A stretch of 12,926 nucleotides of DNA from an uncultured Desulfobacterium sp. (lineage in GTDB: Bacteria > Desulfobacterota > Desulfobacteria > Desulfobacterales > Desulfobacteraceae): positions 1 to 12,926 of the forward strand of contig CAKZLA010000287.1 in assembly GCA_937124525.1 (NCBI GenBank). The letters run 5' to 3'. A program made the position numbers and the translations under genes. The stretch's first letter is position 1; each line of letters opens with the position of its first letter. This document shows positions 1 to 6,584 of the stretch, piece by piece. The notes beneath the pieces were generated by a model. The model searched no databases. It saw nothing but the letters and a program-made list of their open reading frames with translations, and was not told the origin of the DNA.

Positions 1-10
1 GGACTGATAC

Positions 11-304
11 ATGGCCAACGACGACAAAGTTATAAAAGCGCTTGAGAAATTAGAAAATAAAGTCGATATTATTGATAATAGACTAGATAGCGTAGATAAG
101 ACTCTAGTTAAGCAAGAAGCTAACCTGGGTGAGCATATGAGACGGACAGAGCTCGCCGAGAAGAATATATCTAATGTTCGCAAAGATATTGAACCAGTAA
201 AGAGACATGTCGCGTATATGGAAGGCGCTTTAAAAGGAATTGGTATAGTCGGAATACTCATGGGTATTATCGCTGGGGCCGTCAAAATATTCACTTCTTT
301 ATAA
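11..304 (+). CDS. Small coiled-coil protein with C-terminal membrane anchor, phage-like
   Basis: A 97-residue protein. Residues about 5-65 are highly charged and heptad-like, rich in Lys, Glu, Asp, Leu and Ile (for example KALEKLENKVDIIDNRLDSV), and should form an alpha-helical coiled coil. Residues about 74-94 are a hydrophobic Gly/Ile-rich segment, probably one membrane helix, ending in a short tail. The layout, with an EHMRRTE patch in the middle and a terminal hydrophobic helix, resembles small proteins found in prophage lysis/tail modules and integrated elements, where they are usually hypothetical; this likeness is from memory and does not assign a function. The ATG lies 10 bases from the window edge, with only a weak GGA upstream, so an earlier start cannot be excluded. 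The neighbouring mobile-element relics fit a decayed integrated element. Confidence 0.6.
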   Translation: MANDDKVIKALEKLENKVDIIDNRLDSVDKTLVKQEANLGEHMRRTELAEKNISNVRKDIEPVKRHVAYMEGALKGIGIVGILMGIIAGAVKIFTSL

Positions 305-432
305 TCCAAGTTTAGTTGCAAATCCCCATTTTTGATATAATTAAGTTTTTACGGTATTGAGTGAAATACTTATATATTCCTATGCTGGCGCCGGAATCTT
401 TCTAGACTAGAAGTTGAACCTGATAAAAATTC

Positions 433-540
433 ATGAAATCTGATGGAGGTGATACGCTTGAGGATTTAGCCATAGAATACAATCCTATGATTCGAGGCTG
501 GATTAATTATCATGGAAATTTCAAATGCCCTTTTTTATAG
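433..540 (+). pseudogene. Relic of group II intron reverse transcriptase/maturase C-terminus
   Basis: The frame 433-540 reads 35 codons and ends with TAG. It contains LEDLA followed by YNPMIRGWINYHGNF, which matches the conserved C-terminal maturase-domain signature of group II intron-encoded proteins (usual form NPxIRGWxNYYGxF). An in-frame TAA at 424-426 lies directly upstream, so the reverse transcriptase body and most of the maturase domain are gone. I see no domain V hairpin of a group II intron downstream. This is a dead fragment and is probably not translated. Confidence in the family is good because the motif is distinctive; the exact left boundary of the relic is unknown. Confidence 0.7.
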
Positions 541-571
541 AATAATGTATTATAGCATGAGGTCAAGTTTT

Positions 572-777
572 AACTCCCTATTCGCTCATTTATTTTATGT
601 ATTTATTAATTTCGACATCACAATATATTGTGGTCAATTGATCTAAAAATATAATTTAAAATCAAAAAGGAAAAAAACATTTTTTTAAAACATACAAATT
701 TGTTAATTTCTATTTGACAACAATGCCTGAGCTTCGAAATTAATGATTTAACCCTTAAAATAAGCGAATAGAGAGTT
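572..777. repeat. 206-bp segment bounded by imperfect inverted repeats (MITE-like)
   Basis: The left arm at 572-591 (AACTCCCTATTCGCTCATTT) and the reverse complement of the right arm at 758-777 (AACTCTCTATTCGCTTATTT) agree at 18 of 20 positions. The interior is very AT-rich and codes for nothing obvious. Short non-autonomous elements of this size with terminal inverted repeats are typical of MITEs. I could not find a clean target-site duplication, because the flanks outside the arms are T/A runs. It could instead be a chance long-range inverted repeat, though 18/20 over arms containing the non-repetitive core CTATTCGCT is hard to dismiss. Confidence 0.4.
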
Positions 778-1001
778 TTAAATAGAAGTAAAAACAATTT
801 TATGATAACCGTAGAGTGGTATCCCTATAATAGTGATGAGACTTAAAATGCTGTTTTTGCCCCCTAAAAGTGGGTTTTAAGAGATAAAATCGAAGTTTTT
901 TAAAGCAAATTGTTTTTAATAACAAGATATTAGCGGGTTCAGAACCTATCAATTCAACCCTGTCAATAACCACCTGCTAAGCCTGTCCCCAAATGGTCAA
1001 C

Positions 1002-1030
1002 ACCCCTGAGCTAAAGATTCAGGGGTTTTC
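1002..1030 (+). terminator. Intrinsic (Rho-independent) terminator
   Basis: The stem ACCCCTGA (1002-1009) pairs perfectly with TCAGGGGT (1019-1026), with a 9-base loop and a following T-rich tract (TTTTCTTGCTGTTTTT). No intact gene lies upstream on this strand, so it is either the leftover terminator of a lost gene or an attenuator in the leader of the amidohydrolase gene, whose ribosome-binding site begins only about 16 bases further on. Confidence 0.75.
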
Positions 1031-1058
1031 TTGCTGTTTTTCTATAAAGGTGAAATGA

Positions 1059-1946
1059 ATGCTTGAGTCAAATTTGCCGGAGATGGATGATGAAGAGGGA
1101 GATGGGGTACCTGCCGAGCTTTTACCTGTCATGGATGCCCATGTACATATTTTCCCCGGAAAAATTTTTTCGGCTGTGCGGAAATGGTTTGATACCCATG
1201 CCTGGCATATTCGATATCAGATGAGTACCTCTGACTTGTTTGAATTTTTGCTGTCCCGGGGCATCACCCACATTGTGGCCCTGCAATATGCCCACAAGCC
1301 CGGCATGGCAAGGCTGCTGAACCATTACATGGCTGCAAAATGCCAGGAATTTCCCGGAAAGGTGACCGGACTTGCCACGGTGTTTCCCGGTGAAGAAGAT
1401 TCGGAAGGCATTCTGAAGGAAGCCTTTGATCTGGGGTTAAAAGGGGTGAAGCTCCATTCCCATGTGCAGTGTTTTGACATGACCAGTGATGTCATGAACC
1501 GTTTATATGACTGCTGCCAGACACATCAAAAACCCATGGTAATGCACGTCAGCAGGGAGCCTAAAAGCCCTGCGTATAAGTGTGATCCCTACGAGCTTTG
1601 CAGTGCAGATAAGCTGGAATCTGTGTTAAAGGGTTTTCCAAGGCTTAAAATTTGTGTGCCTCATCTGGGGTTTGATGAGACAGTGCCTTACAAAGAACTA
1701 ATTGAAAAGTATGACACCCTGTGGCTTGATACTGCCATGACCATTACGGATTATTTTCCCATGAAAGAACCCTTGCCGCTGAGTCAGTACAGGTCAGACA
1801 AAATTATGTATGGGTCTGATTTTCCTAATATTCCCTATGCCTGGGATAGGGAGCTTAAAGTGCTTCAGGGGGCGGATATTTCCAGGGGTACCCTGGAGAA
1901 AATCTGTTGGCGGAATGGGGTTGATTTTTTTGATGTTGACATATGA
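1059..1946 (+). CDS. Metal-dependent amidohydrolase (amidohydrolase_2 / COG2159 type)
   Basis: A 295-residue cytoplasmic TIM-barrel hydrolase with no signal peptide. The metal-binding set of the amidohydrolase superfamily is visible: D26-A-H28-V-H30 at the end of strand 1 (HxH), H163 in VMHVSREP, H202 in VPHLGFDE and D254 in MYGSDFPNIPY. The GVKLHSH segment (129-135) fits the strand that carries the substrate-side residues. Length and motif order fit the PF04909 group, which includes decarboxylases and hydrolases of small carboxylated substrates; the actual substrate cannot be read from sequence. The ATG is preceded by AAAGGTG (1046-1052) at good spacing. All key residues are present, so it is probably functional. 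It stands alone: relics flank it on both sides and its higher GC differs from the AT-rich surroundings. Confidence 0.88.
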   Translation: MLESNLPEMDDEEGDGVPAELLPVMDAHVHIFPGKIFSAVRKWFDTHAWHIRYQMSTSDLFEFLLSRGITHIVALQYAHKPGMARLLNHYMAAKCQEFPGKVTGLATVFPGEEDSEGILKEAFDLGLKGVKLHSHVQCFDMTSDVMNRLYDCCQTHQKPMVMHVSREPKSPAYKCDPYELCSADKLESVLKGFPRLKICVPHLGFDETVPYKELIEKYDTLWLDTAMTITDYFPMKEPLPLSQYRSDKIMYGSDFPNIPYAWDRELKVLQGADISRGTLEKICWRNGVDFFDVDI

Positions 1947-2117
1947 AGTTCTTTTAAATAACGTGCATAAGCAAAACCTGATTCCACAAATTTTCGGCCT
2001 ATGCGGGTAGCAATTATTTGCTGTGCAACAACAATACAAATAGAATGAATTAGGAGAACTTACCCCTTATAGCGATATTATTACCTTCAAATAGGAACTT
2101 TTTTTAAGAGTCTAAAG

Positions 2118-2457
2118 TCAGCTTATTTGGCTTTTCTTATTGTCAAGAGAGTCAAGGACTTTTTGAAAATTCTGCTTTTCATGGGTCTAATCAAGAATTT
2201 CAATAATTTTTAACCCTGAGCCACCGATTTTCAAGCAATTTAGGAATACGTTCCCATATCCATAGTGCACCGTCACCAACAAGAATTACTTCAGAGGCTT
2301 TTTCAATTTCCATTCGAACAAGGGAAGTCTCCAAAAGCTTTATGAATCCAGGGAGTTTTTTAGTTGCTCCATCCAAAAAGGAGGCAACATCTTTTATAAC
2401 ACTACCTTCTTCATCAAGCAAATGGATGGTAAACAGCTCTGGTTCTATTTGGAGCAA
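2118..2457 (-). pseudogene. Degenerate DDE transposase fragment
   Basis: The minus-strand frame from 2457 (TTG) to 2200 encodes 85 residues including EVILVGDGALWIWERIP. The VGDGAxWIW pattern is the segment around one catalytic Asp in several DDE transposase families. It then stops, but a shift of frame at about 2212 continues the homology as KIIEILD, a TAG stop, then THEKQNFQKVLDSL, ending at 2118. An I-x-x-L-D-Y-T-H-A-K-Q-like stretch is what normally follows in such enzymes, so the TAG has probably replaced a Tyr codon next to the second catalytic Asp. An in-frame stop also lies just before 2457. At least one frameshift, one nonsense codon and loss of both ends make this a relic. The insertion-sequence family is not resolved and no terminal inverted repeats were found. 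Confidence 0.65.
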
Positions 2458-2462
2458 ATTTT

Positions 2463-2672
2463 AAAAAAATATACGGAAAAATATCAGGGGCAACCGGGAA
2501 TATCGTACATAGGGTCAAGATTGGTGTATACAGCCGTGTAAATTACATGATTTTTCGGCATCCTTCAAAAGTACTTTACACTTTCTTTGATTATTCCCCA
2601 TTTTATTGTGCGACAATTACCTTGGCCATTGTTGGATCAATACTAAAGAAAGATGTTGAAAAGTGTTTTTAA
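2463..2672 (+). pseudogene. Possible 5'-truncated coding remnant, unidentified
   Basis: A plus-strand frame open from 2433 to the TAA at 2670-2672 has no good start codon but reads like real protein in its last 60 or so residues: a basic stretch (HRVKIGVYSRVNYMIFRHP) followed by an aromatic and hydrophobic segment (FFDYSPFYCATITLAIVG) and a charged end KKDVEKCF. A basic amphipathic stretch followed by a membrane-like segment is common at the C-terminus of membrane-associated glycosyltransferases, but I do not recognise a family. It abuts the transposase relic, as if the insertion or a deletion removed the 5' part. It may equally be chance. Confidence 0.25.
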
Positions 2673-2777
2673 AATATTAACTATTTCAATATGTTATACT
2701 CAAAAACACCAAAAAGCCAACCTTGGTATAAATATTTGATTTTATTGTTTAAAATAGCAATCGTTTCAACACCCTTT

Positions 2778-2784
2778 AAAGGAA
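2778..2784 (+). promoter_or_regulatory. Ribosome-binding site supporting a GTG start at 2791
   Basis: AAAGGAA lies 6 bases before GTG at 2791 and is the best Shine-Dalgarno match in the area, so it decides the start of the DUF2079-type gene; no comparable site precedes other in-frame starts. Confidence 0.5.
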
Positions 2785-2790
2785 ACTATA

Positions 2791-3318
2791 GTGCAAAAAA
2801 TATATTTAGAAAAATATCATCAGTGGATACTTATTGTCGCAATACTGCTTTACTCTTTGATTGTTTATTATTCATTATATACAAGATATATTTTTTTTGA
2901 AATGAAAGAACCTACAGATTCAGCGACTTATATGCAAGTCGCTTGGTCCATCGTAAATAGTATACCATTTACGACCTCAATCCAAGAAAATCTAATTCGT
3001 TATTTCCCATATAATTTTCTGGGCGATCAATTAATGTTTACTTTATCTTTTATCTCCCCTTTTCTGCTCTTTTTCTCGTCAGCGAAAGTATTTCTTATTA
3101 TACAAATTTTTATCATTAGCAGTGGCGCATTTTTTTTATATAAATTTGCTTATTACAAACTCAAAACACCGTGGATTCCTTTATTAGTAACAATTTGTTA
3201 TCTTGTTAATCCAGCAACATTTTTATCGTTTAAAGATTTTGGTTTCAGAGCAGAAACTATTTTTATACCATGTATTTTTTCAATGTTTTTTTTTTGCTTA
3301 AAAATAAAATTACATTAG
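2791..3318 (+). CDS. DUF2079-type membrane protein, N-terminal part (frame broken)
   Basis: The first 175 codons of a polytopic inner-membrane protein start at GTG. Membrane helices are apparent at about residues 12-32, 78-97, 100-120 and 127-145. The order of features matches DUF2079 (COG3463) proteins: an early D-x-A-x-Y-x-Q-x-x-W-S segment (residues about 42-52), an N-F-L-G-D-Q motif after the first loop, then a helix-rich block ending near F-G-F-R-A-E-T. These proteins are related to GT-C glycosyltransferases but have no established reaction. The reading frame is lost at a run of ten T (3286-3295) and ends at a TAG at 3316-3318; the homologous protein continues in another frame from about 3296. 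Base composition is strikingly AT-rich compared with the glycan operon downstream. Confidence 0.65.
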   Translation: MQKIYLEKYHQWILIVAILLYSLIVYYSLYTRYIFFEMKEPTDSATYMQVAWSIVNSIPFTTSIQENLIRYFPYNFLGDQLMFTLSFISPFLLFFSSAKVFLIIQIFIISSGAFFLYKFAYYKLKTPWIPLLVTICYLVNPATFLSFKDFGFRAETIFIPCIFSMFFFCLKIKLH

Positions 3319-4274
3319 CATCTATAAGTTTATTATTGTGTGTTCTTACAAAACACAATGCAATAGCAATTTCCTTTATTCTTGGCATTTATTGTTTAGT
3401 CTTTACATCTAATTTACGGCGTTTCGGGATATTTAGCTTGCTGCTGTCTATTGTTTATTACATAATAGGTGTAGAGCTCATTATGTCACATTTACAAGAA
3501 AACCCAGTCGCACATTTTAAACACTTTGCTCAATTTGGAAATACGCCGATAGAAGCATTGGTGAATGTAATTTATAATCCCCAAAAAATTTTTTCATTAA
3601 TATCTCGTGAAGAAAGCATTCATTTTATTAAATTTTTTTTCCCTGCAGGTCTATTGTCATTGTTTAGTCCAATATTTTGGATTTCTTCACCACAAATAAT
3701 GATGAATGCAAGTCTTTCTAATTATCATTCTATCTTTTGCGGTTGGCATTGGGCTTTGATAGTACCATTTATTTTCATAGGGATAGTTTCAAGCATCGAC
3801 TATATTCTTAGTAAGTTCCAACACGATGTTCACAAGCTAAAAATCATTACAATATTTATTTTATTGTTGCTTCTCATGGATTTCTTTTTCCATTTTAGCC
3901 TTTTTAATAGTCTAATGCTTGAGGACCAAAAACAATTTTATTTTAAACAAAACAATATCAATCCACATGAAATAATTAATCAACTATCCATTATTGAGCC
4001 GAATACTTCAGTAATGGTAAGCGGTCAACTTCTTTGGTTTTTTTTTAATAGAAAATATATTTATACATCCAGAGTTAAGTTTCATGATGATGTTGATTAT
4101 ATAGCAATATTATTGCCGATAGGTATGAGACATTACAGAAACATTGATTATTATATTATAAAAAATATACAAAAAGGTATCATTTCCAACAAATTGCAAT
4201 TCAAAAATTATAATATTATTATTCAGAATAAAAACTTGATTATTTTAAAACATACTTCAAGGCAAAAAAAATAA
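3270..4274 (+). CDS. DUF2079-type membrane protein, C-terminal part (frame broken)
   Basis: This 334-residue frame carries the rest of the DUF2079-type protein. The first ATG (3270) lies upstream of the frame junction and has no ribosome-binding site, so this part is probably not an independent gene. Several membrane helices follow (for example residues about 15-35, 48-68, 128-148, 160-180 and 194-212). The stretch HFAQFGNTPIEAL followed by an FFFPAGLLSL-like block and an NYHSI motif is characteristic of the family core. The last 120 or so residues are hydrophilic and probably periplasmic. If a single T were added to the ten-T run, the two parts would join into one protein of about 494 residues, a normal family length. 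So this is a recent frameshift, a homopolymer sequencing error, or a gene expressed by slippage on the T run. Confidence 0.65.
   Translation: MYFFNVFFLLKNKITLASISLLLCVLTKHNAIAISFILGIYCLVFTSNLRRFGIFSLLLSIVYYIIGVELIMSHLQENPVAHFKHFAQFGNTPIEALVNVIYNPQKIFSLISREESIHFIKFFFPAGLLSLFSPIFWISSPQIMMNASLSNYHSIFCGWHWALIVPFIFIGIVSSIDYILSKFQHDVHKLKIITIFILLLLLMDFFFHFSLFNSLMLEDQKQFYFKQNNINPHEIINQLSIIEPNTSVMVSGQLLWFFFNRKYIYTSRVKFHDDVDYIAILLPIGMRHYRNIDYYIIKNIQKGIISNKLQFKNYNIIIQNKNLIILKHTSRQKK
3286..3295 (+). other. Run of ten T at the frame junction
   Basis: Ten consecutive T lie between AATG and GCTTAAAA. The upstream frame reads M-F-F-F-C-L-K and stops soon after; a one-base change in the run restores F-L-L-K-N-K-I-T and 320 further codons. 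Long homopolymers are both the commonest place for indel errors and known sites of transcriptional slippage. Confidence 0.8.
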
Positions 4275-4316
4275 TTGTTGTAACTATGGTGTGCACTTTA
4301 TTACAGGTTGCCTTGA
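4257..4316. repeat. 9-bp perfect inverted repeat around the 3' end of the DUF2079-type gene
   Basis: TCAAGGCAA (4257-4265) pairs with TTGCCTTGA (4308-4316) across a 42-base loop. The left arm lies in the last codons before the TAA. The loop is long and no T tract follows, so it is a poor intrinsic terminator; it may stabilise the mRNA end or be chance. Confidence 0.25.
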
Positions 4317-4527
4317 TGCCACTTTGATTGCTCAACATTGCCTTTATTTATAAACATTGTTGAATTTATAATCATATTCTGTTAAAAATTTGGCATCCTT
4401 CATATCATCATAACTGTAGTTGACACTCTTTTGAAAAAATTCCTGAAAAATTAGGGCCTCTTAATTAAAGACTGTAAAGGACTTTTTAAGGATGTGAAAA
4501 ATTTAAAAAAAATTTTATGGGAGCATT
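4275..4527. other. AT-rich leader region of the glycan operon
   Basis: No gene is seen in these 253 bases. The operon promoter should lie here. A perfect TATAAT (4367-4372) lacks a good -35 at proper spacing, and a perfect TTGACA (4420-4425) lacks a good -10, so I cannot place the promoter with confidence. GGGAG at 4519-4523 is the ribosome-binding site of the first operon gene. Confidence 0.4.
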
Positions 4528-5475
4528 ATGTTCGAATCAAAAAGGGTTGCAGTCACAGGAGGATGCGGTTTCTTAGGGTCCCATCTCTGTGAAAAATTAT
4601 TAAAACAGGGTAATGAAGTTATCTGTATTGACAACTGCTTTACCAGTTCGAAACAAAATATTGCCCATTTTCTGAACAACCCTATGTTTGAATTCATTCG
4701 ACATGATATTACCTTCCCTCTGTACATTGAAGTGGAGGAAATATATAACTTGGCCTGTCCGGCTTCTCCGGTGCATTACCAGCGAGATCCGGTTCAAACC
4801 ACCAAAACATGCATTCACGGGGCCATCAACATGCTTGGTCTGGCCAAACGGGTAAAGGCAAAAATTCTCCAGGCATCCACCAGTGAAGTATATGGAGATC
4901 CGGAAATCCACCCCCAGCCAGAGAGTTATTGGGGGCGGGTAAACCCCATCGGAACGCGATCATGTTATGATGAAGGTAAGAGATGCGCTGAGACCCTTTT
5001 CTATGATTACCACCAGCAACACAATCTAACCATTAAAATTGCCAGAATTTTTAACACGTATGGTCCGAAAATGCACCCATCTGATGGTCGGGTGGTTTCC
5101 AATTTTATCATCCAGGCCCTTCAGCACAAACCAATTACTGTGTATGGAGATGGCAGCCAGACACGCTCCTTTTGTTATGTGGATGATCTTATCAACGGGC
5201 TTGTAAAACTCATGAACTCTGCAGACACATTTACAGGCCCGGTTAATCTCGGAAATCCGGCTGAATTAACCGTCCTTGAACTGGCCAAACAGATAATAAC
5301 CCTTTGCAATTCAAAATCAGAAATAATTTTCAAAGACCTTCCACTGGATGACCCCCTTAAAAGAAAACCGGATATTTCCCTTGCCGAAGAGGTACTGTCA
5401 TGGACGCCTGAGATATCGCTTGAGCAGGGTCTTCATGCAACCGTCAATTTTTTCAAAAAGTATGCAACGATATGA
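4528..5475 (+). CDS. uxs: UDP-glucuronate decarboxylase (UDP-xylose synthase)
   Basis: A 315-residue short-chain dehydrogenase/reductase that oxidises UDP-glucuronate at C4 with NAD+, decarboxylates it and reduces the ketone to give UDP-xylose in the cytoplasm. The N-terminal Rossmann motif is T10-GGCGFLG-S18. The active site is visible as T118/S119/E120 in the STSEVYGDP segment and Y147-x3-K151 in SCYDEGKR. The signatures [12 protein letters not shown], ESYWGx[22 protein letters not shown] and [13 protein letters not shown] are those of UXS, separating it from generic epimerases and from the ArnA decarboxylase domain. Length is typical for the soluble bacterial form. It starts 4 bases after GGGAG and its TGA overlaps the next ATG (ATGA at 5472-5475). 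As the first gene of the operon it probably supplies the sugar donor. A UDP-glucose dehydrogenase to make its substrate is not in the window. Confidence 0.92.
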   Translation: MFESKRVAVTGGCGFLGSHLCEKLLKQGNEVICIDNCFTSSKQNIAHFLNNPMFEFIRHDITFPLYIEVEEIYNLACPASPVHYQRDPVQTTKTCIHGAINMLGLAKRVKAKILQASTSEVYGDPEIHPQPESYWGRVNPIGTRSCYDEGKRCAETLFYDYHQQHNLTIKIARIFNTYGPKMHPSDGRVVSNFIIQALQHKPITVYGDGSQTRSFCYVDDLINGLVKLMNSADTFTGPVNLGNPAELTVLELAKQIITLCNSKSEIIFKDLPLDDPLKRKPDISLAEEVLSWTPEISLEQGLHATVNFFKKYATI

Positions 5476-6584
5476 CCAAACTGAGCATCATAATCCCCTG
5501 TTTCAATGAAGAATCCACACTTCAACGCTGTGTTGAGAAAGTTTTTGGGATACAAGACGATGACCTTGCCCTTGAAATTATTATTGTTGATGATGCCTCC
5601 AGCGACAACAGCAATGAAATTGCCAAAAAACTTGCTGAAACACATTCTGAAATCCGGATGACAAAGCATGCAGCAAACCAGGGCAAGGGTGCTGCTTTAA
5701 GAACCGGTTTTAAAATGGCAACGGGAGACTTTGTGGCGGTTCAGGATGCCGATCTTGAATATGACCCCTTTGATCTGAAAGAACTCATTAAACCATTAAT
5801 AGATGACAGAGCCGATGTGGTCCTTGGATCAAGATTTACCTCGGGTGACATGCACCGGGTACTCTATTTTTGGCATTACATGGGCAATAGATTCCTGACC
5901 TTTCTGTCTAACATGTTCACCGACCTGAACCTGACAGACATGGAAACCTGTTACAAGGTATTTAAAAGAGAAATCATTCAGTCCATTGACATCCAGGAAA
6001 ACCGCTTTGGATTTGAACCTGAAATTGTGGCAAAGATAGCTCACAAAAGACTACGTATTTTTGAAGCAGGCATTTCATATCATGGCAGAACCTATGAAGA
6101 AGGTAAAAAAATCGGTGTTCGGGACGGATTCAGGGCGCTCTATTGCGTATTTCGTTACAATGCCTCCCATGCCCCATTGCCGGTTCAGTTTCTTTTTTAT
6201 CTATTCATCGGCGGGATTGCTGCAATTTTGAACCTGTCTCTATTTCTTATGCTTCATGCATTCTCCATGACCACAGTTATTGCTGCACCTACGGCTTTTA
6301 TTGCCGCAGCCACTTTAAATTATTTTTTGTGTATCAAATTACTATTCCGACGTCAGGTAAGATGGAACAATATCATGGAGATTATCTTGTTTGCATCCTT
6401 AGTCTCAGGTGTGTGCCTTTTTGACCTTGCGGTAACATCAACCTTATTATCCTTTTCGTTTGATGCCTGGAGTGCCAAACTCATCGCAACAGGGCTCGGG
6501 CTGCTACTCAACTTTGCGGGACGAAGATTTCTGATATTTCCGGAACCTGCCAGCGGACCATGGAACCCACAGAGCAAACAATGA
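5472..6584 (+). CDS. Family 2 glycosyltransferase fused to a GtrA-like membrane domain
   Basis: A 370-residue two-domain protein. Residues 1-235 are a GT2 (GT-A fold) catalytic domain of the polyprenyl-phosphate sugar synthase type: [10 protein letters not shown] at 5-14, VDDASSD at 39-45, [12 protein letters not shown] at 69-80, metal-binding D92-A-D94 in [13 protein letters not shown] at 119-122 and the acceptor-side stretch [11 protein letters not shown] at 154-164. Residues about 238-358 form four hydrophobic helices of GtrA type with the marks [22 protein letters not shown] and [12 protein letters not shown]. GtrA proteins are thought to help move lipid-linked sugars across the inner membrane, so the fusion would put synthesis and translocation in one chain; this is inference. 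It is translationally coupled to the decarboxylase (ATGA) and to the next gene (ATGA at 6581-6584). Donor sugar is not determinable; UDP-xylose or a derived pentose is the natural guess from context. Confidence 0.88.
   Translation: MTKLSIIIPCFNEESTLQRCVEKVFGIQDDDLALEIIIVDDASSDNSNEIAKKLAETHSEIRMTKHAANQGKGAALRTGFKMATGDFVAVQDADLEYDPFDLKELIKPLIDDRADVVLGSRFTSGDMHRVLYFWHYMGNRFLTFLSNMFTDLNLTDMETCYKVFKREIIQSIDIQENRFGFEPEIVAKIAHKRLRIFEAGISYHGRTYEEGKKIGVRDGFRALYCVFRYNASHAPLPVQFLFYLFIGGIAAILNLSLFLMLHAFSMTTVIAAPTAFIAAATLNYFLCIKLLFRRQVRWNNIMEIILFASLVSGVCLFDLAVTSTLLSFSFDAWSAKLIATGLGLLLNFAGRRFLIFPEPASGPWNPQSKQ

Larger units (their letters stand above)
541..1058. other. AT-rich gene-free stretch of about 0.5 kb
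   Basis: No convincing gene lies between the intron relic and the amidohydrolase. The region holds the MITE-like inverted-repeat pair at 572-777, a small GGTTC-A-GAACC palindrome at 936-946 and the terminator at 1002-1030. A short open frame from about 926 ends in TGA inside the terminator stem; it has no recognisable motif and could be the tail of a lost gene that the terminator once served. Confidence 0.5.

Noticed and set aside
400..412. TTCTAG-A-CTAGAA palindrome as an operator
   Set aside because: Isolated 13-base palindrome with no promoter or regulated gene next to it; chance occurrence is plausible.
714..719. TTGACA inside the MITE-like segment as a promoter
   Set aside because: No convincing -10 at normal spacing and no gene directly downstream.
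2009..2022. AGCAA-TTAT-TTGCT hairpin after the amidohydrolase gene as its terminator
   Set aside because: A five-bp AT-rich stem without a T tract, 63 bases after the stop, is too weak to call.
1794..2039. Overlapping open frames on both strands at the end of the amidohydrolase gene
   Set aside because: Both mostly lie within the amidohydrolase coding sequence in wrong frames and show no recognisable domain.
2691..2900. Plus-strand open frame of 69 codons before the DUF2079-type gene
   Set aside because: It overlaps the better supported frame that starts at 2791 after AAAGGAA and has no family features.
4367..4372. Perfect TATAAT as operon promoter
   Set aside because: No acceptable -35 at 16-18 bases upstream, and such hexamers are expected by chance in AT-rich DNA. 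The TTGACA at 4420-4425 equally lacks a -10 partner.
4600..4911. Minus-strand open frame of 103 codons inside the UDP-xylose synthase gene
   Set aside because: Antisense shadow of a well-conserved gene with no family motif or ribosome-binding site; the same applies to minus-strand frames at 1122-1325, 5433-5669, 5829-6044, 6353-6577, 7902-8180 and 10491-10766.
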